Assembly: GCF_000184345.1 (NCBI RefSeq)
Contig: NC_017583.1
Location: 992,001-1,056,000 of the forward strand
Direction of reading: 5' to 3'
Length of the DNA stretch: 64,000 bases
Source of the DNA: Spirochaeta thermophila DSM 6578
GTDB lineage: Bacteria > Spirochaetota > Spirochaetia > Winmispirales > Winmispiraceae
Part shown: one piece after another, positions 40,179 through 48,586 of the stretch
Position numbering within the stretch: position 1 is the first letter of the stretch
Layout of the letters: the number at the start of each line of letters is the position of its first letter
The notes under the pieces: generated by a model
Databases searched by the model: none
What the model was told of the DNA's origin: nothing
Seen by the model: only the letters and a program-made list of their open reading frames with translations
Made by a program: the position numbers and the translations under genes

Positions 40179-41096
40179 ATGGCTGTACGAGGCCTCGTCC
40201 CGGCGGCGATCCTCTGTCTTCTCGTGATGACCTCCTGTGCCTCCTCCCCCCGGCCCGATCTCGCAGAGGCATACTTCTCTCTCGGCAACGCCTACTACGA
40301 GGAAGGAGACTTCTCCCGGGCCGTTGGGGCGTATACCCAGGCACTGAGGTTCTCCCCGCACACCCCCCGTATCGAGTACAACCTCGCCCGCACCTACATC
40401 CGGACGGGTGAGTACGACCGGGCCGAGGCCCTCCTCGAGGGACTGCTCGAGAGGGATCCTGTGAACACCATGGTCCTCTCCACCCTGGCCTACCTCTTCA
40501 TCTGCAAAGGGGATCCCGACACCGCCGAGGACTTCTACCGTCGGGCGCTCGAGCTCTCGCCGGGCGATGTCACGATTCTCTACAACCTCGCCCGTCTCCG
40601 CATGGAAGAGGGTGATGTGAGTGCGGCCCTCGCGTACGCAGGGGAGGCGTACGAGATCTCTCCGGAGAAGAAGGAGGTGCTGCTCCTCTATGCCATCCTG
40701 CGGCTCGAGACCGCTCCCACGGACGAGGAGGCCGTCACCCTCGGGGAGACGGCACTCTCTTCGTATCCCAAGGATCCGTATCTGCTCCGCGCGCTCGCCC
40801 GGGCGTATGAAGCGGCCCAGCGATACGCCGATGCCCTCACCCTCCTTTCCACACTCACCTCGGTGAACCCCGAGGATCCCGATGCCTTCTTCTTGAGGGC
40901 TCGCCTGCGACTCCTCTATGCCGGTGAGGTGAAAGAAGGGCTCGACGACCTCCGGAAGGCCTGTGAACTGGGTTTCTCCGACAGGGAACGGGCAGAGGAG
41001 CTCCTCTCCTCTCCCTTCCTCGTCCCTGTGGATGAGGTGAAGGGGATCCTGGAGGAGCATGATCTCCTTCCGGAAGGGATGCTCCCCCAGGAATGA
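40179..41096 (+). CDS. TPR-repeat lipoprotein
   Basis: A 305-residue lipoprotein. Signal VPAAILCLLVMTSC with the lipobox cysteine near residue 20. At least six TPR units follow (AYFSLGNAYYEEGDFSRAVGAYTQAL, YNLARTYIRTGEYDRAEALLEGLL, and so on), including one SEL1-like stretch near the end (GLDDLRKACELGFSDRERAEELLSSP). It is expected at the inner or outer membrane as a scaffold. The promoter suggests a leaderless message (see promoter entry). No partner is evident. Confidence 0.82.
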   Translation: MAVRGLVPAAILCLLVMTSCASSPRPDLAEAYFSLGNAYYEEGDFSRAVGAYTQALRFSPHTPRIEYNLARTYIRTGEYDRAEALLEGLLERDPVNTMVLSTLAYLFICKGDPDTAEDFYRRALELSPGDVTILYNLARLRMEEGDVSAALAYAGEAYEISPEKKEVLLLYAILRLETAPTDEEAVTLGETALSSYPKDPYLLRALARAYEAAQRYADALTLLSTLTSVNPEDPDAFFLRARLRLLYAGEVKEGLDDLRKACELGFSDRERAEELLSSPFLVPVDEVKGILEEHDLLPEGMLPQE

Positions 41097-41100
41097 GGTG

Positions 41101-41733
41101 TCAGAGGCCTCGTACGGCTTGTTCGACGAGGTGGACCACCTCTTCTATCGAACGATCGGAGGGTATGTCCACCAGCCTGGACTTCTTGCCGTAGTAGGTG
41201 ATGAGGGGTGCGGTCTGGGTCCGATAGACCTCGAGGCGATGGCGTATGGCCTCGGGCCTGTCGTCCGGACGGATGACGAGGTCTTCCCCGGTCTCGTCGT
41301 CCTTCCCTTCCACTTTCGGGGGGTTGTAGATGACGTGGTAGACCCTCCCCGTAGAGGGACAGACCCTTCGCCCCGAGAGGCGCTTCACCACTTCCTCGTC
41401 GTCGATCACGAAGTTGACTACCTTCTCCGGCGGCGAGAAGGCCTCCAAGGCTTCCGCCTGGGGGATGGTACGGGGGAATCCGTCGAGGATGTATCCGTGT
41501 CCGGCATCGGGGGCCTTGAGCCGCTCCCGGACGAGGGCCACGGTGAGCTCGTCGGGTACCAGTTCCCCCCGGGCGAGGATCCCTTCCACCTCTCTTCCCA
41601 GATCGGTCTTCCGGGAGATGGCGTCCCTGAAGAGGTCCCCGGTGGAGATGTGGGGGATCCCGAGCCGATCCTTCAGGATGGCTGCCACCGTACCTTTACC
41701 CGCCCCGGGGGGGCCGAGGAATACCAATCGCAT
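41101..41733 (-). CDS. adk: Adenylate kinase
   Basis: A 210-residue enzyme interconverting AMP, ADP and ATP. Start ATG 41733 is chosen by GAAGGAG seven bases upstream; an ATG six bases earlier overlaps that site. P-loop FLGPPGAGKGTVA, ISTGDLFRDAI, the DGFPRT block and the LID region (RRVCPSTGRVYHVIYNPPKVEGKDDETGEDL), whose four zinc cysteines are mostly absent, so the lid is the hydrophilic or single-cysteine kind. It is convergent with the TPR lipoprotein gene, four bases apart, and divergent from the small gene at 41848. Confidence 0.95.
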   Translation of the reverse strand: MRLVFLGPPGAGKGTVAAILKDRLGIPHISTGDLFRDAISRKTDLGREVEGILARGELVPDELTVALVRERLKAPDAGHGYILDGFPRTIPQAEALEAFSPPEKVVNFVIDDEEVVKRLSGRRVCPSTGRVYHVIYNPPKVEGKDDETGEDLVIRPDDRPEAIRHRLEVYRTQTAPLITYYGKKSRLVDIPSDRSIEEVVHLVEQAVRGL

Positions 41734-41802
41734 CAGCATGCTCCTTCCCGTCGTGGATGTATGGCTCTCATGTACCATGGAACACGTTGTATGACAAGCA
41801 TG

Positions 41803-41831
41803 TTGTACAGCGGTCGGGAATGGGTTAGTAT
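41803..41831 (+). promoter_or_regulatory. Promoter of the small coiled-coil gene
   Basis: -35 TTGTAC (41803-41808), 17-base spacer, -10 TAGTAT (41826-41831), then AGGAGGT and the ATG at 41848. Confidence 0.6.
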
Positions 41832-41847
41832 GGAACAGGAGGTGTGT

Positions 41848-42168
41848 ATGGATTTTCTTGCAAAACTCAGGGAGTTGGTGGACAGGGGGGTAGACGTGTC
41901 GGCGGAATTCCTCGCCAAGGCCAAGGCCAAGGCCGAGGAGGCGGGAGAGAAGGGTGCGCTCAGGGTCGAGATCTATCAACTCGAGCAGAAGGCCAAGCAG
42001 GTGAGCACCCTGCTCGGGGCGGAGGTGTACCACGCCTTCATCGAGAAGGGACAGAAGACCATCACCGCCGAATCCCCGGCGATACGGGATCATCTCGAGG
42101 AGCTCTCGCGTCTCCGTTCCCTGCTCGAGACCAAACAGCGGCGTCTCGAGGAGTTGTCGGATACATAA
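41848..42168 (+). CDS. Small coiled-coil protein of unknown function
   Basis: A 106-residue protein. ATG 41848 has AGGAGGT four bases upstream; ATG 41830 lies on the -10 box. It is almost wholly helical and charged: DFLAKLRELVDRGVDVSAEF, AKAKAKAEEAGEKGALRVE, and C-terminal HLEELSRLRSLLETKQRRLEEL. It looks like a coiled-coil or helical-bundle protein akin to small apolipoprotein-like or phasin-like proteins. No family recognised. It has its own promoter and is followed by cheW with its own promoter. Confidence 0.65.
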   Translation: MDFLAKLRELVDRGVDVSAEFLAKAKAKAEEAGEKGALRVEIYQLEQKAKQVSTLLGAEVYHAFIEKGQKTITAESPAIRDHLEELSRLRSLLETKQRRLEELSDT

Positions 42169-42184
42169 CCTCGAGGGTTTCCTC

Positions 42185-42213
42185 TTGCACAATACCATAT
42201 CCTCCCTTATTCT
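42185..42213 (+). promoter_or_regulatory. Promoter of the cheW-nadK-recN operon
   Basis: -35 TTGCAC (42185-42190), 17-base spacer, -10 TATTCT (42208-42213), 18 bases before the cheW start. Confidence 0.6.
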
Positions 42214-42230
42214 ATGGGGAAGGGGGAAGC

Positions 42231-42710
42231 ATGGCCGAACAGGATCAACTCCAACTGGTGACGTTTCAGCTCGGGAACGAGATCTACGGCGTGGATATCT
42301 TCGATGTGAGGGAGATCCAGCGGAGGCAAGAGGTCCGTCCCATTCCCAACGCCCCTCCTTTTATCGAGGGTATTTTCAAGTTGCGGAGGGATATCATCCC
42401 GGTGATCAACCTCCATAGGCGGTTCCACATCCCGGAACCCGAACTCTCGGAGGAGGATCGCCTGCTCAGTGGGATACTCATTCTCGAGATAGACAGGAAC
42501 AAGATAGGGGTCCTCATCGACAAGGTACTCAGGGTGGTGTCCATTCCCCATGAGAAGGTACAGCCTCCTCCCGAGGTCTTCACCGGTATCGGTACCGAGT
42601 ACATCGAGGGGGTGGTCCAGCAGGAGGATGGGTACCTCATCGTTCTGGATGTCCACAGACTCTTCAGCCCCAAGGAGCTCAGGCAGATTGAACGCACCAT
42701 TGCAAGGTAA
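42231..42710 (+). CDS. cheW: Chemotaxis coupling protein CheW
   Basis: A 159-residue CheW domain. ATG 42231 with AAGGGGGAAG upstream; the much longer open frame to 41844 is a shadow. LVTFQLGNEIYGVDIFDVREI, EGIFKLRRDIIPVINLHRRF, LEIDRNKIGVLIDKVLRVV and the C-terminal VVQQEDGYLIVLDVHRLFSPKEL mark the two-subdomain SH3-like fold. It links methyl-accepting receptors to the CheA kinase. No other chemotaxis gene is near; the following genes concern metabolism and DNA repair. Confidence 0.95.
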   Translation: MAEQDQLQLVTFQLGNEIYGVDIFDVREIQRRQEVRPIPNAPPFIEGIFKLRRDIIPVINLHRRFHIPEPELSEEDRLLSGILILEIDRNKIGVLIDKVLRVVSIPHEKVQPPPEVFTGIGTEYIEGVVQQEDGYLIVLDVHRLFSPKELRQIERTIAR

Positions 42711-42720
42711 GGGAGCCGAC

Positions 42721-43737
42721 ATGTCGATTCCTCTGTTCCGTCCCTCCATCCGACGGAGAGACATGGAGGCCGTACTCGCACAGATGGTCGACGAACGCCT
42801 CGCCCCGGGTGAGGTCTCCAGGACCTTCGCGAGGGATCTCTCGAGGGTCCTGGGTGCAGTCGACGGAGTGGCCTTTCGGGAGTACGAGCGTGCCCTCCTC
42901 ACATTGATGGGGGTGCTCGAGCTCTCTTCTGGTGACCGCATCCTTGCCTCGCCCCTCCTTCCCGCTGTGTACGGTGAGGTGTGGGCGCGGTTAGGGGTGG
43001 ATGTGGTGGTGGCCGACGTGGATCCGCGGACGGGTGATCCCCGGGGGCTCGAGGACCTCGTCGACGGAGTGAGGGCGGTCTTCTGGAATCTCCCCCTGGG
43101 GGTGGTGCCGCACATGGGGACGCTCGCCTCCCTGGGGGTACCGCTCGTGTTGGATATGTCCCAGGGGGTGGGGGCCTCGTGGGAAGGCGCACCGGTGGGG
43201 AGCTTCGCCCGATATGTGGTGGTGAGTCTCGAGTCGGATGGGATCATCACCACCGGAGGCGGTGCGGTGATCGGCGGATGCGGAAAGAAGGAGGCCCAGG
43301 CCCTTGTCCGGGCGAGGACGGAGATCCATTTCGGCAACCTCCTCTCGGACATGAACGCCGCTCTCGGTATGACTCAGCTCGCCCAGCTCGACGAATTCAT
43401 GGAACGGCGCAGGGGGATCTGGGAGGTCTATCTCGATGCCCTCATGAGGTCCCGACATTCGGGTTTCTCCTCCGTCCATGAAGGGGCCGTCTCGGTGCCC
43501 TGGACCTTTCCCGTCCTCCTCTCCTCGGAACGGAAGGCGGCCTTCCAGTATGCGAAGAAACAGGGGGTGGAGGCGGGCGAGGCCTTCGAGGATACGCTCA
43601 TCGCCTGCTTCGATGTGGGAAGGTCGTGTCCGGGAGCGGAGGAACTCCTCCGTCGCTGTCTCATCTTCCCGCTCTATCCCATCATGTCCAAGGAGCGGGT
43701 CCAACGGGTGGCGCGTGTGATCGCCTCCCTCCCTTGA
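42721..43737 (+). CDS. DegT/DnrJ/EryC1-like protein lacking the PLP lysine
   Basis: A 338-residue protein with the fold-type I plan of sugar aminotransferases. The start SIPLFRPSIRRRDMEAVLAQM and the end region LIFPLYPIMSKERVQRVARVI fit DegT proteins, and VPLVLDMSQGVGASWEGAPVG is the cofactor Asp block. The Schiff-base lysine, normally in S-F-x-x-x-K, is absent: the segment reads VVVSLESDGIITTGGGAVIGG, with Asp at the expected position. It may be non-catalytic, use PLP differently, or bind nucleotide-sugars. The ribosome site is GGGAGC. It lies between cheW and nadK. Confidence 0.7.
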   Translation: MSIPLFRPSIRRRDMEAVLAQMVDERLAPGEVSRTFARDLSRVLGAVDGVAFREYERALLTLMGVLELSSGDRILASPLLPAVYGEVWARLGVDVVVADVDPRTGDPRGLEDLVDGVRAVFWNLPLGVVPHMGTLASLGVPLVLDMSQGVGASWEGAPVGSFARYVVVSLESDGIITTGGGAVIGGCGKKEAQALVRARTEIHFGNLLSDMNAALGMTQLAQLDEFMERRRGIWEVYLDALMRSRHSGFSSVHEGAVSVPWTFPVLLSSERKAAFQYAKKQGVEAGEAFEDTLIACFDVGRSCPGAEELLRRCLIFPLYPIMSKERVQRVARVIASLP

Positions 43738-43751
43738 ATCCGGGTGGACGT

Positions 43752-44597
43752 ATGCCAGATGTCGTGGTGATCGCAAATCTCGAGAAGCCGCGTACCCCTC
43801 GTATCCTCAATGAGGTGGAGGAGCGTCTCAGGGGGGAAGGGCTTTCGTACCGCGTGGTCGGTCTGGAGGGGTCACTCCCCGAAGCCTCCCTCGACGGCGC
43901 GCGGTTGGCGATCTCCATAGGAGGCGACGGTACGGTTCTCTACAGCGCGCGGCTCGTGGCTTCCCACGGGGTACCGCTTCTGCCGATCAACGCCGGGAGG
44001 TTGGGCTTCCTCGCGGAGCTCGGCGAGGGGGAGTGGAGCGAGGTCTTCTCTTCCTGGAAGGAGGGGGAGGCCCTTGTGAGCGAGCGTCTCATGCTCAGGG
44101 CCACGGTCTCCAGGGGTGGGGAGGTGGTCGCCTCGTGCATCGGGCTCAACGATGCGGTGATCTCTTCGTCCGGTATCTCGAAGATCGTGCGTCTCTCGGT
44201 GGTCATGCACTCCTGTACCATGGGCGAGTATCATGCCGACGGGGTGATCATCGCCACTCCCACGGGGTCCACGGCCTACTCGGCCGCGGCCGGAGGCCCC
44301 ATCCTCCATCCCGAGGTGCCGGCCTTCATCGTCACGCCCATCTGTGCCCTCTCGCTCGCGAGCAGGCCGGTGGTGACCCCTGCTTCCGAGCCGGTGATCG
44401 CCCGGGTGCATCAGCACCTGCGTACGGGGGTGATCCTCACCATAGACGGGCAGGAGGTGGTGGAGCTCGCTCCCGGCGACGAGGTGCGGGTGGAGGATGC
44501 GGGGATCAGGGCGCGCCTCCTGCTGTCTCCGCGGTGGACGTTCTACGACGTGCTCCGGACCAAACTCGGATGGTCGGGAGGACCGGTGTATGCTTGA
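43752..44597 (+). CDS. nadK: NAD kinase
   Basis: A 281-residue enzyme making NADP+ from NAD+. ATG 43752. Catalytic glycine motif SIGGDGTVLYSAR, LPINAGRLGFLAEL, NDAVISSSG and the TPTGSTAYSAAAGGPI block are unmistakable. It overlaps recN by eight bases; nadK-recN adjacency is common in bacteria. Confidence 0.96.
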   Translation: MPDVVVIANLEKPRTPRILNEVEERLRGEGLSYRVVGLEGSLPEASLDGARLAISIGGDGTVLYSARLVASHGVPLLPINAGRLGFLAELGEGEWSEVFSSWKEGEALVSERLMLRATVSRGGEVVASCIGLNDAVISSSGISKIVRLSVVMHSCTMGEYHADGVIIATPTGSTAYSAAAGGPILHPEVPAFIVTPICALSLASRPVVTPASEPVIARVHQHLRTGVILTIDGQEVVELAPGDEVRVEDAGIRARLLLSPRWTFYDVLRTKLGWSGGPVYA

Positions 44598-46287
44598 GCA
44601 GCTCTCGGTGCGTAACTATGCGATCATGCGTGAGCTCGTGGTGGACTTTTCCTCGGGGTTCACGGTCCTCACGGGTGAGACCGGGGCGGGGAAGTCCATA
44701 CTCATAGGGGCGTTGGGGCTCCTCGGCGGGGGCAAGGCGGATGCGGATGTGGTGCGCGCCGGGCAGGAGCAGGCCGAGGTGGCGGGGGTCTTCGTGGTGG
44801 AGGGCAATCGGGAGGCCCTGGCCTGGCTCGGGGCGCGCGAGATTGAACCCGAGGACGGCCGGGTGGTGGTACGGCGGGTGGTCAGGAGTTCCGGTCGGTC
44901 GAGTGCCTTCATCCAGGCCGCGCCGGTGACGGTCGCGGACCTCGAGGAGTTCTCGGGGTTCCTCTTCGATATCCACGGTCAGCACGAGCACCAGTCGCTC
45001 TTCCGAACCGAGTTGCATCGGCAGTACCTGGACGCCTTCGGCGGGTTGGAGGGGGATGCGGCCGCGTACGCCGAGGTTTTCAGGCGGCTCACCGAGCGGC
45101 GGCGTGAGCTCGAGGATCTCCTCTCCAAGGAGCGGGACCTCGTACGGGAGCGGGAGCTCCTCGCCCATGCGGTGGAGGAGATCGAGGCGGCACGGCTCAC
45201 ACCGGGCGAGGACGAACAGGTGGAACAGGAGCTCTCCCTCCTTTCCCACCTCGAGCAGGTGGCCGAGGACCTCAAGGACTTCTTCTCCCTCGCGACCGAG
45301 GGGCCACAGGCGGTGCTTCCCGCCCTCAAACAGATGCGGAGGCTCCTCGGTCAGGTGGAGCGGGTGGACAGGAGGGTGGAGCCCCTGGGGGCACGTCTCG
45401 AGAGCGCCTACTACGAGCTCGAGGATGTGACGGAGCAGATCAGGTCGTATCGGGAGGGGCTCGATTTCTCTCCCGAGCGGCTCGAGGCGGTGGCGGAGCG
45501 GAGCGCGCTCATCCAGCGCCTCAAGCGCAAGTACGGCGACACCGTGGAGGAGGTGCTATCCTTCCTCGAGGAGGCGCGCCGGAAGCTCTCGAGGTTCGAG
45601 TCGTACGATGAGGAGACGGCCCGTCTCAGGATGGAGGTGGAGGAGCTCCAGCGGGAGGTGCTCCGACGGGCAAAGGCCCTCATGGAGGCCCGCGTCCGGG
45701 TGGGCGAGGAGTTCGCCCGGAGGGTGGAGACGATCATCCGCTCCCTGGGGATGCAGAAGGCACGGTTCTCCGTCCAGGTGGAGCAGCGTCTCTCGGAGCG
45801 GGGGGCGCCCGTGTGCACCCCTTCGGGTATGGACCGGGTGGAGTTCCTCATCGCCCCCAATCCGGGTGAAGACTTCAAGCCTCTCCGCAAGATCGCCTCT
45901 GGTGGTGAGATCTCTCGGGTGATGCTCGCCATAAAGACCCTCACGGCGCAGAGCGATCCCATCGCCACCCTCGTGTTCGACGAGGTGGATACGGGTATAG
46001 GGGGGGAGGTGGCCCTCGCGGTGGGCGAGTACCTCTACGAGGTGGCGAGATACAAGCAGGTGCTCTGTATCACGCACATCGCATCGATCGCCGCTAGGGG
46101 GGATCATCACCTGGTGGTGCGCAAGCGGGTTGAGGGAAACGAGACTATGGCCGATATTGAATATGTGGAAGGGGATGACCGGGAGGAGGAACTAGCGCGC
46201 ATGCTCTCGGGGGACGTGGACAGCAGGGTCTCGCGGGAGCATGCACGGGAGCTACTCATGAAGTACGGAGGATCCACGCGTGGCTAA
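44590..46287 (+). CDS. recN: DNA repair protein RecN
   Basis: A 565-residue SMC-like ATPase for double-strand break repair. ATG 44590 lies inside the nadK end. Walker A LTGETGAGKSILIGAL; FDIHGQHEHQSLF; a long coiled coil in the middle (about residues 150-350); signature KIASGGEISRVMLAIK; Walker B TLVFDEVDTGIGGEVA; and the ITHIASIAARGDHHLVV histidine loop. It overlaps the next gene by eight bases. Confidence 0.96.
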   Translation: MLEQLSVRNYAIMRELVVDFSSGFTVLTGETGAGKSILIGALGLLGGGKADADVVRAGQEQAEVAGVFVVEGNREALAWLGAREIEPEDGRVVVRRVVRSSGRSSAFIQAAPVTVADLEEFSGFLFDIHGQHEHQSLFRTELHRQYLDAFGGLEGDAAAYAEVFRRLTERRRELEDLLSKERDLVRERELLAHAVEEIEAARLTPGEDEQVEQELSLLSHLEQVAEDLKDFFSLATEGPQAVLPALKQMRRLLGQVERVDRRVEPLGARLESAYYELEDVTEQIRSYREGLDFSPERLEAVAERSALIQRLKRKYGDTVEEVLSFLEEARRKLSRFESYDEETARLRMEVEELQREVLRRAKALMEARVRVGEEFARRVETIIRSLGMQKARFSVQVEQRLSERGAPVCTPSGMDRVEFLIAPNPGEDFKPLRKIASGGEISRVMLAIKTLTAQSDPIATLVFDEVDTGIGGEVALAVGEYLYEVARYKQVLCITHIASIAARGDHHLVVRKRVEGNETMADIEYVEGDDREEELARMLSGDVDSRVSREHARELLMKYGGSTRG

Positions 46288-47113
46288 GGTGAGCGCCGAG
46301 GCACGGGCGCGCTACACGGAGCGTATTCGGAAGTATACGAGCAGGCTCGAGCAGCTCTCGGCGAGGGAGCGGAACCTGTCGGCCATCGTCTCGAAGGCCG
46401 ATTCGGGGTTTGAGGTGCAGAAGCTCGCCCTCGCGGAACTTCTTCTCAACAAGGTCTCCTTGTACCTGGTGATGGACGCGCTCTCGGAGACGCTCCTGGG
46501 GGTGAAGAACGATGGGTTCCTCAACGAGGCGAGAAAGGTGTGGTCACAGAGCGTGATCCAGATCGAGGAGGTGGTCTCCGACTTCATCGATCCTTCCATC
46601 TCCGATCTCAAGGACAGGCTGGATGCCATAAGCGGTATGGATGAGAAGGAGCGGTTCCGCCTCATCCACAAGTTGGGGTTCGCCCTGGAGAGCGTGAGGG
46701 AGGCCTTCGGTGAGGGCTCGAAGTGGAAGTGGGCCTTCGTGGATATGGAGGCTCGATTCGCCACGGTGGCAAAGAATATCCTCGACCTGCGCACCCTGGT
46801 GGAGAAGCTCGATCCCCGGGTGGAGGGGTACAGGGAGCGGGTGCAGTACCTGGAGCTCGTGAAGCGCCTCCTCATGCAGGCGGCGGAGCGCTACAGGGAG
46901 CGCTATGAGCTGGCCACCCACAGGCTCGAGGATTTCAGGAAGGCGATCCTCTATCTCGAGAGTTACAAGCGGCTCATGATGCTCCTGGGTGAACGCGAGG
47001 AGGTGGAGATGGTGTCGAAGAAGATCGAGGTGTGGCGTAACAAGATGGAGGACGACGAGAAGAAGATGCAGCAGAGGGGCGCTGCGGGCGGGGGACAGCC
47101 TCAGGGGGCCTGA
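46280..47113 (+). CDS. Helical hypothetical protein coupled to recN
   Basis: A 277-residue cytosolic, largely helical protein starting at GTG 46280 within the recN end. Segments such as YTSRLEQLSARERNLSAIV and RYRERYELATHRLEDFRKAIL suggest long helices; no motif, signal peptide or membrane part is seen. It ends with a glycine/glutamine-rich tail. The tight overlap with recN suggests a related task or just shared transcription. Not recognised; possibly spirochaete-specific. The 3' end overlaps cdd by 13 bases on the other strand. Confidence 0.75.
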   Translation: MAKVSAEARARYTERIRKYTSRLEQLSARERNLSAIVSKADSGFEVQKLALAELLLNKVSLYLVMDALSETLLGVKNDGFLNEARKVWSQSVIQIEEVVSDFIDPSISDLKDRLDAISGMDEKERFRLIHKLGFALESVREAFGEGSKWKWAFVDMEARFATVAKNILDLRTLVEKLDPRVEGYRERVQYLELVKRLLMQAAERYRERYELATHRLEDFRKAILYLESYKRLMMLLGEREEVEMVSKKIEVWRNKMEDDEKKMQQRGAAGGGQPQGA

Positions 47114-47523
47114 GGGTTGAGATGGCGGAGGGAGTCGTGGGGATACAGTTCGCCCAGGGTGAATACCCTCGGTTCTCCTTCGGGATCGTGGCAGACGATC
47201 GGAGTTTCGGGGGGGAGGAACTCGCTGAGGACCTGCCTGCAGGCTCCACAGGGGGTGAGGAGGGTGGGGACGTCGGGGCTGTAGATGGCGAGGGCGGTGA
47301 AGGCGCGTCGGCCTTCGAGGAGGGCGCGGAACAGGGCGGTGCGTTCGGCGCACACGGTGAGGCCGTACGATCGGTTCTCCATGTTGGCTCCCTGGACGAT
47401 GGTGCCGTCGTCGCAGAGGAGGGCTGCGCCTACGTGGATGTGGGAGTAGGGGGCGTAGGCGAGGCCGGCGGCGGTGCGTGCGGCGGTGAGGAGTGCCTCG
47501 ATGTGTCGGGGGTCGAGGGGCAT
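47101..47523 (-). CDS. cdd: Cytidine deaminase
   Basis: A 140-residue homotetrameric-type enzyme turning (deoxy)cytidine into (deoxy)uridine. ATG 47523 with GGAGG five bases upstream; the long frame further upstream is a shadow. Zinc site: catalytic Glu and Cys in VCAERTALFRAL and the paired cysteines in TPCGACRQVLSEF. YAPYSHIHVGAALL is the substrate block. The coding strand is strongly C-rich. Confidence 0.95.
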   Translation of the reverse strand: MPLDPRHIEALLTAARTAAGLAYAPYSHIHVGAALLCDDGTIVQGANMENRSYGLTVCAERTALFRALLEGRRAFTALAIYSPDVPTLLTPCGACRQVLSEFLPPETPIVCHDPEGEPRVFTLGELYPHDSLRHLNPQAP

Positions 47524-47546
47524 GAGGGCCTCCGGATCCGGTTTTG

Positions 47547-47574
47547 TTGACAGTCTTCCTTCCGATTTTATAGG
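47547..47574 (+). promoter_or_regulatory. Promoter of the membrane-anchored propeller-like gene
   Basis: Perfect -35 TTGACA (47547-47552), 16-base spacer, -10 TATAGG (47569-47574), 20 bases before the GTG start at 47594. Confidence 0.65.
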
Positions 47575-47593
47575 ATAGTCCCGGGAGTGGGAA

Positions 47594-48586
47594 GTGAGTC
47601 GAGCAGGTGTCTTCTGGATCTTGGTGCTTTCGGTGGTGTTGTTCGTCGTCTTCCCGTACAGGGTGAGGACGGGTGTGGGATTGGTGCCGGAGTGGGGCGG
47701 AGGGGAGGGGGGGGATGTGGGGAGGGTGGTGTGGGTGTACGGGGGACCGGGGGTCGTGGGGGCGGTGGGGGAGGAGGGGTGGCGGGAAGTGAGGGGGGAG
47801 GGTGTGGTGGGGGGGAGGTGGGGTGTGGTGGCGCGGGAGGGGGATGGCTGGGTGGTGCGGGGGTGGGACGGGAGGGTGCAGGGGCGGCTCCCGGACAGAG
47901 GGGTGCCGTTCGTGAAGGATGATCGGCTCTTCATGGTGGGGCGGTTCGGGAGGAGGGTCTGGGAGTGGGGGACCGACGGGGAGGAGCGGGGGATGTGGGT
48001 CCATGCGGGGATGCTCACGGCGTTGGACGTGAGGGGGGGAGTGATGGCGGCGGGAGAGGTGGGGGGGCGAGTGGTGGTCCGGGGGAGGGGGGGTGAGGGG
48101 GTGTGGGAGGGGGGGGGAGTGGTGTACGGTGTGGCCCTCAGCCCGAATCTCTCCCTCTGTGCGGCGGTGGTGGGGCTCCACCCCCAGCAGGTGGTACTCC
48201 TCGGCATCGACGGAGGCCTCGAGGAGCGTATGCGCTTCGTCCTCGACTCCTCCTTCAGACGTCCGGTCTTCCTTTCTTTTCTTTCAGACACCCTTCTGGG
48301 TGTGGAATCGGCGCAAGGGTTCCTCCTCGTTGATCTGAGGACCCGCGAGATCTGGACGCTTCCTCTCTCCTCTCCCCGCCTCACCGCCGCCCTGGGTGCG
48401 GATCTCCACCTGGTGGACCACGGCGATGGTCCGGGGAGGATGCTCTCCTTCATCTCATCCCTCATGCATGCGGTCCTCTTCTCCCTTCCCCTTCCTCCTC
48501 CTGCCTTCTCCGGTTCCGAAGGACGGAGGGTCTTCCTCCGCCATCCGGGAGGGGTGTTCTCCTTGTCACTGGAGGATGACGTATGA
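47594..48586 (+). CDS. Membrane-anchored hypothetical protein, possibly a beta-propeller
   Basis: A 330-residue protein. GTG 47594 follows GGGAGTGGGAA. One N-terminal membrane segment (about residues 5-22, VFWILVLSVVLFVVF). The next 150 residues are dominated by G, V, W, R and E, as the DNA here is almost only G, T and A on this strand; short repeats like GWVVRGWDGRV suggest propeller blades. After about 48130 composition returns to normal and the sequence (VALSPNLSLCAAVVG, VFLSFLSDTLLGVESAQGFLLVDLRTREIW) reads like WD40-type blades. Function unknown. It overlaps the next gene by four bases. Confidence 0.7.
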   Translation: MSRAGVFWILVLSVVLFVVFPYRVRTGVGLVPEWGGGEGGDVGRVVWVYGGPGVVGAVGEEGWREVRGEGVVGGRWGVVAREGDGWVVRGWDGRVQGRLPDRGVPFVKDDRLFMVGRFGRRVWEWGTDGEERGMWVHAGMLTALDVRGGVMAAGEVGGRVVVRGRGGEGVWEGGGVVYGVALSPNLSLCAAVVGLHPQQVVLLGIDGGLEERMRFVLDSSFRRPVFLSFLSDTLLGVESAQGFLLVDLRTREIWTLPLSSPRLTAALGADLHLVDHGDGPGRMLSFISSLMHAVLFSLPLPPPAFSGSEGRRVFLRHPGGVFSLSLEDDV

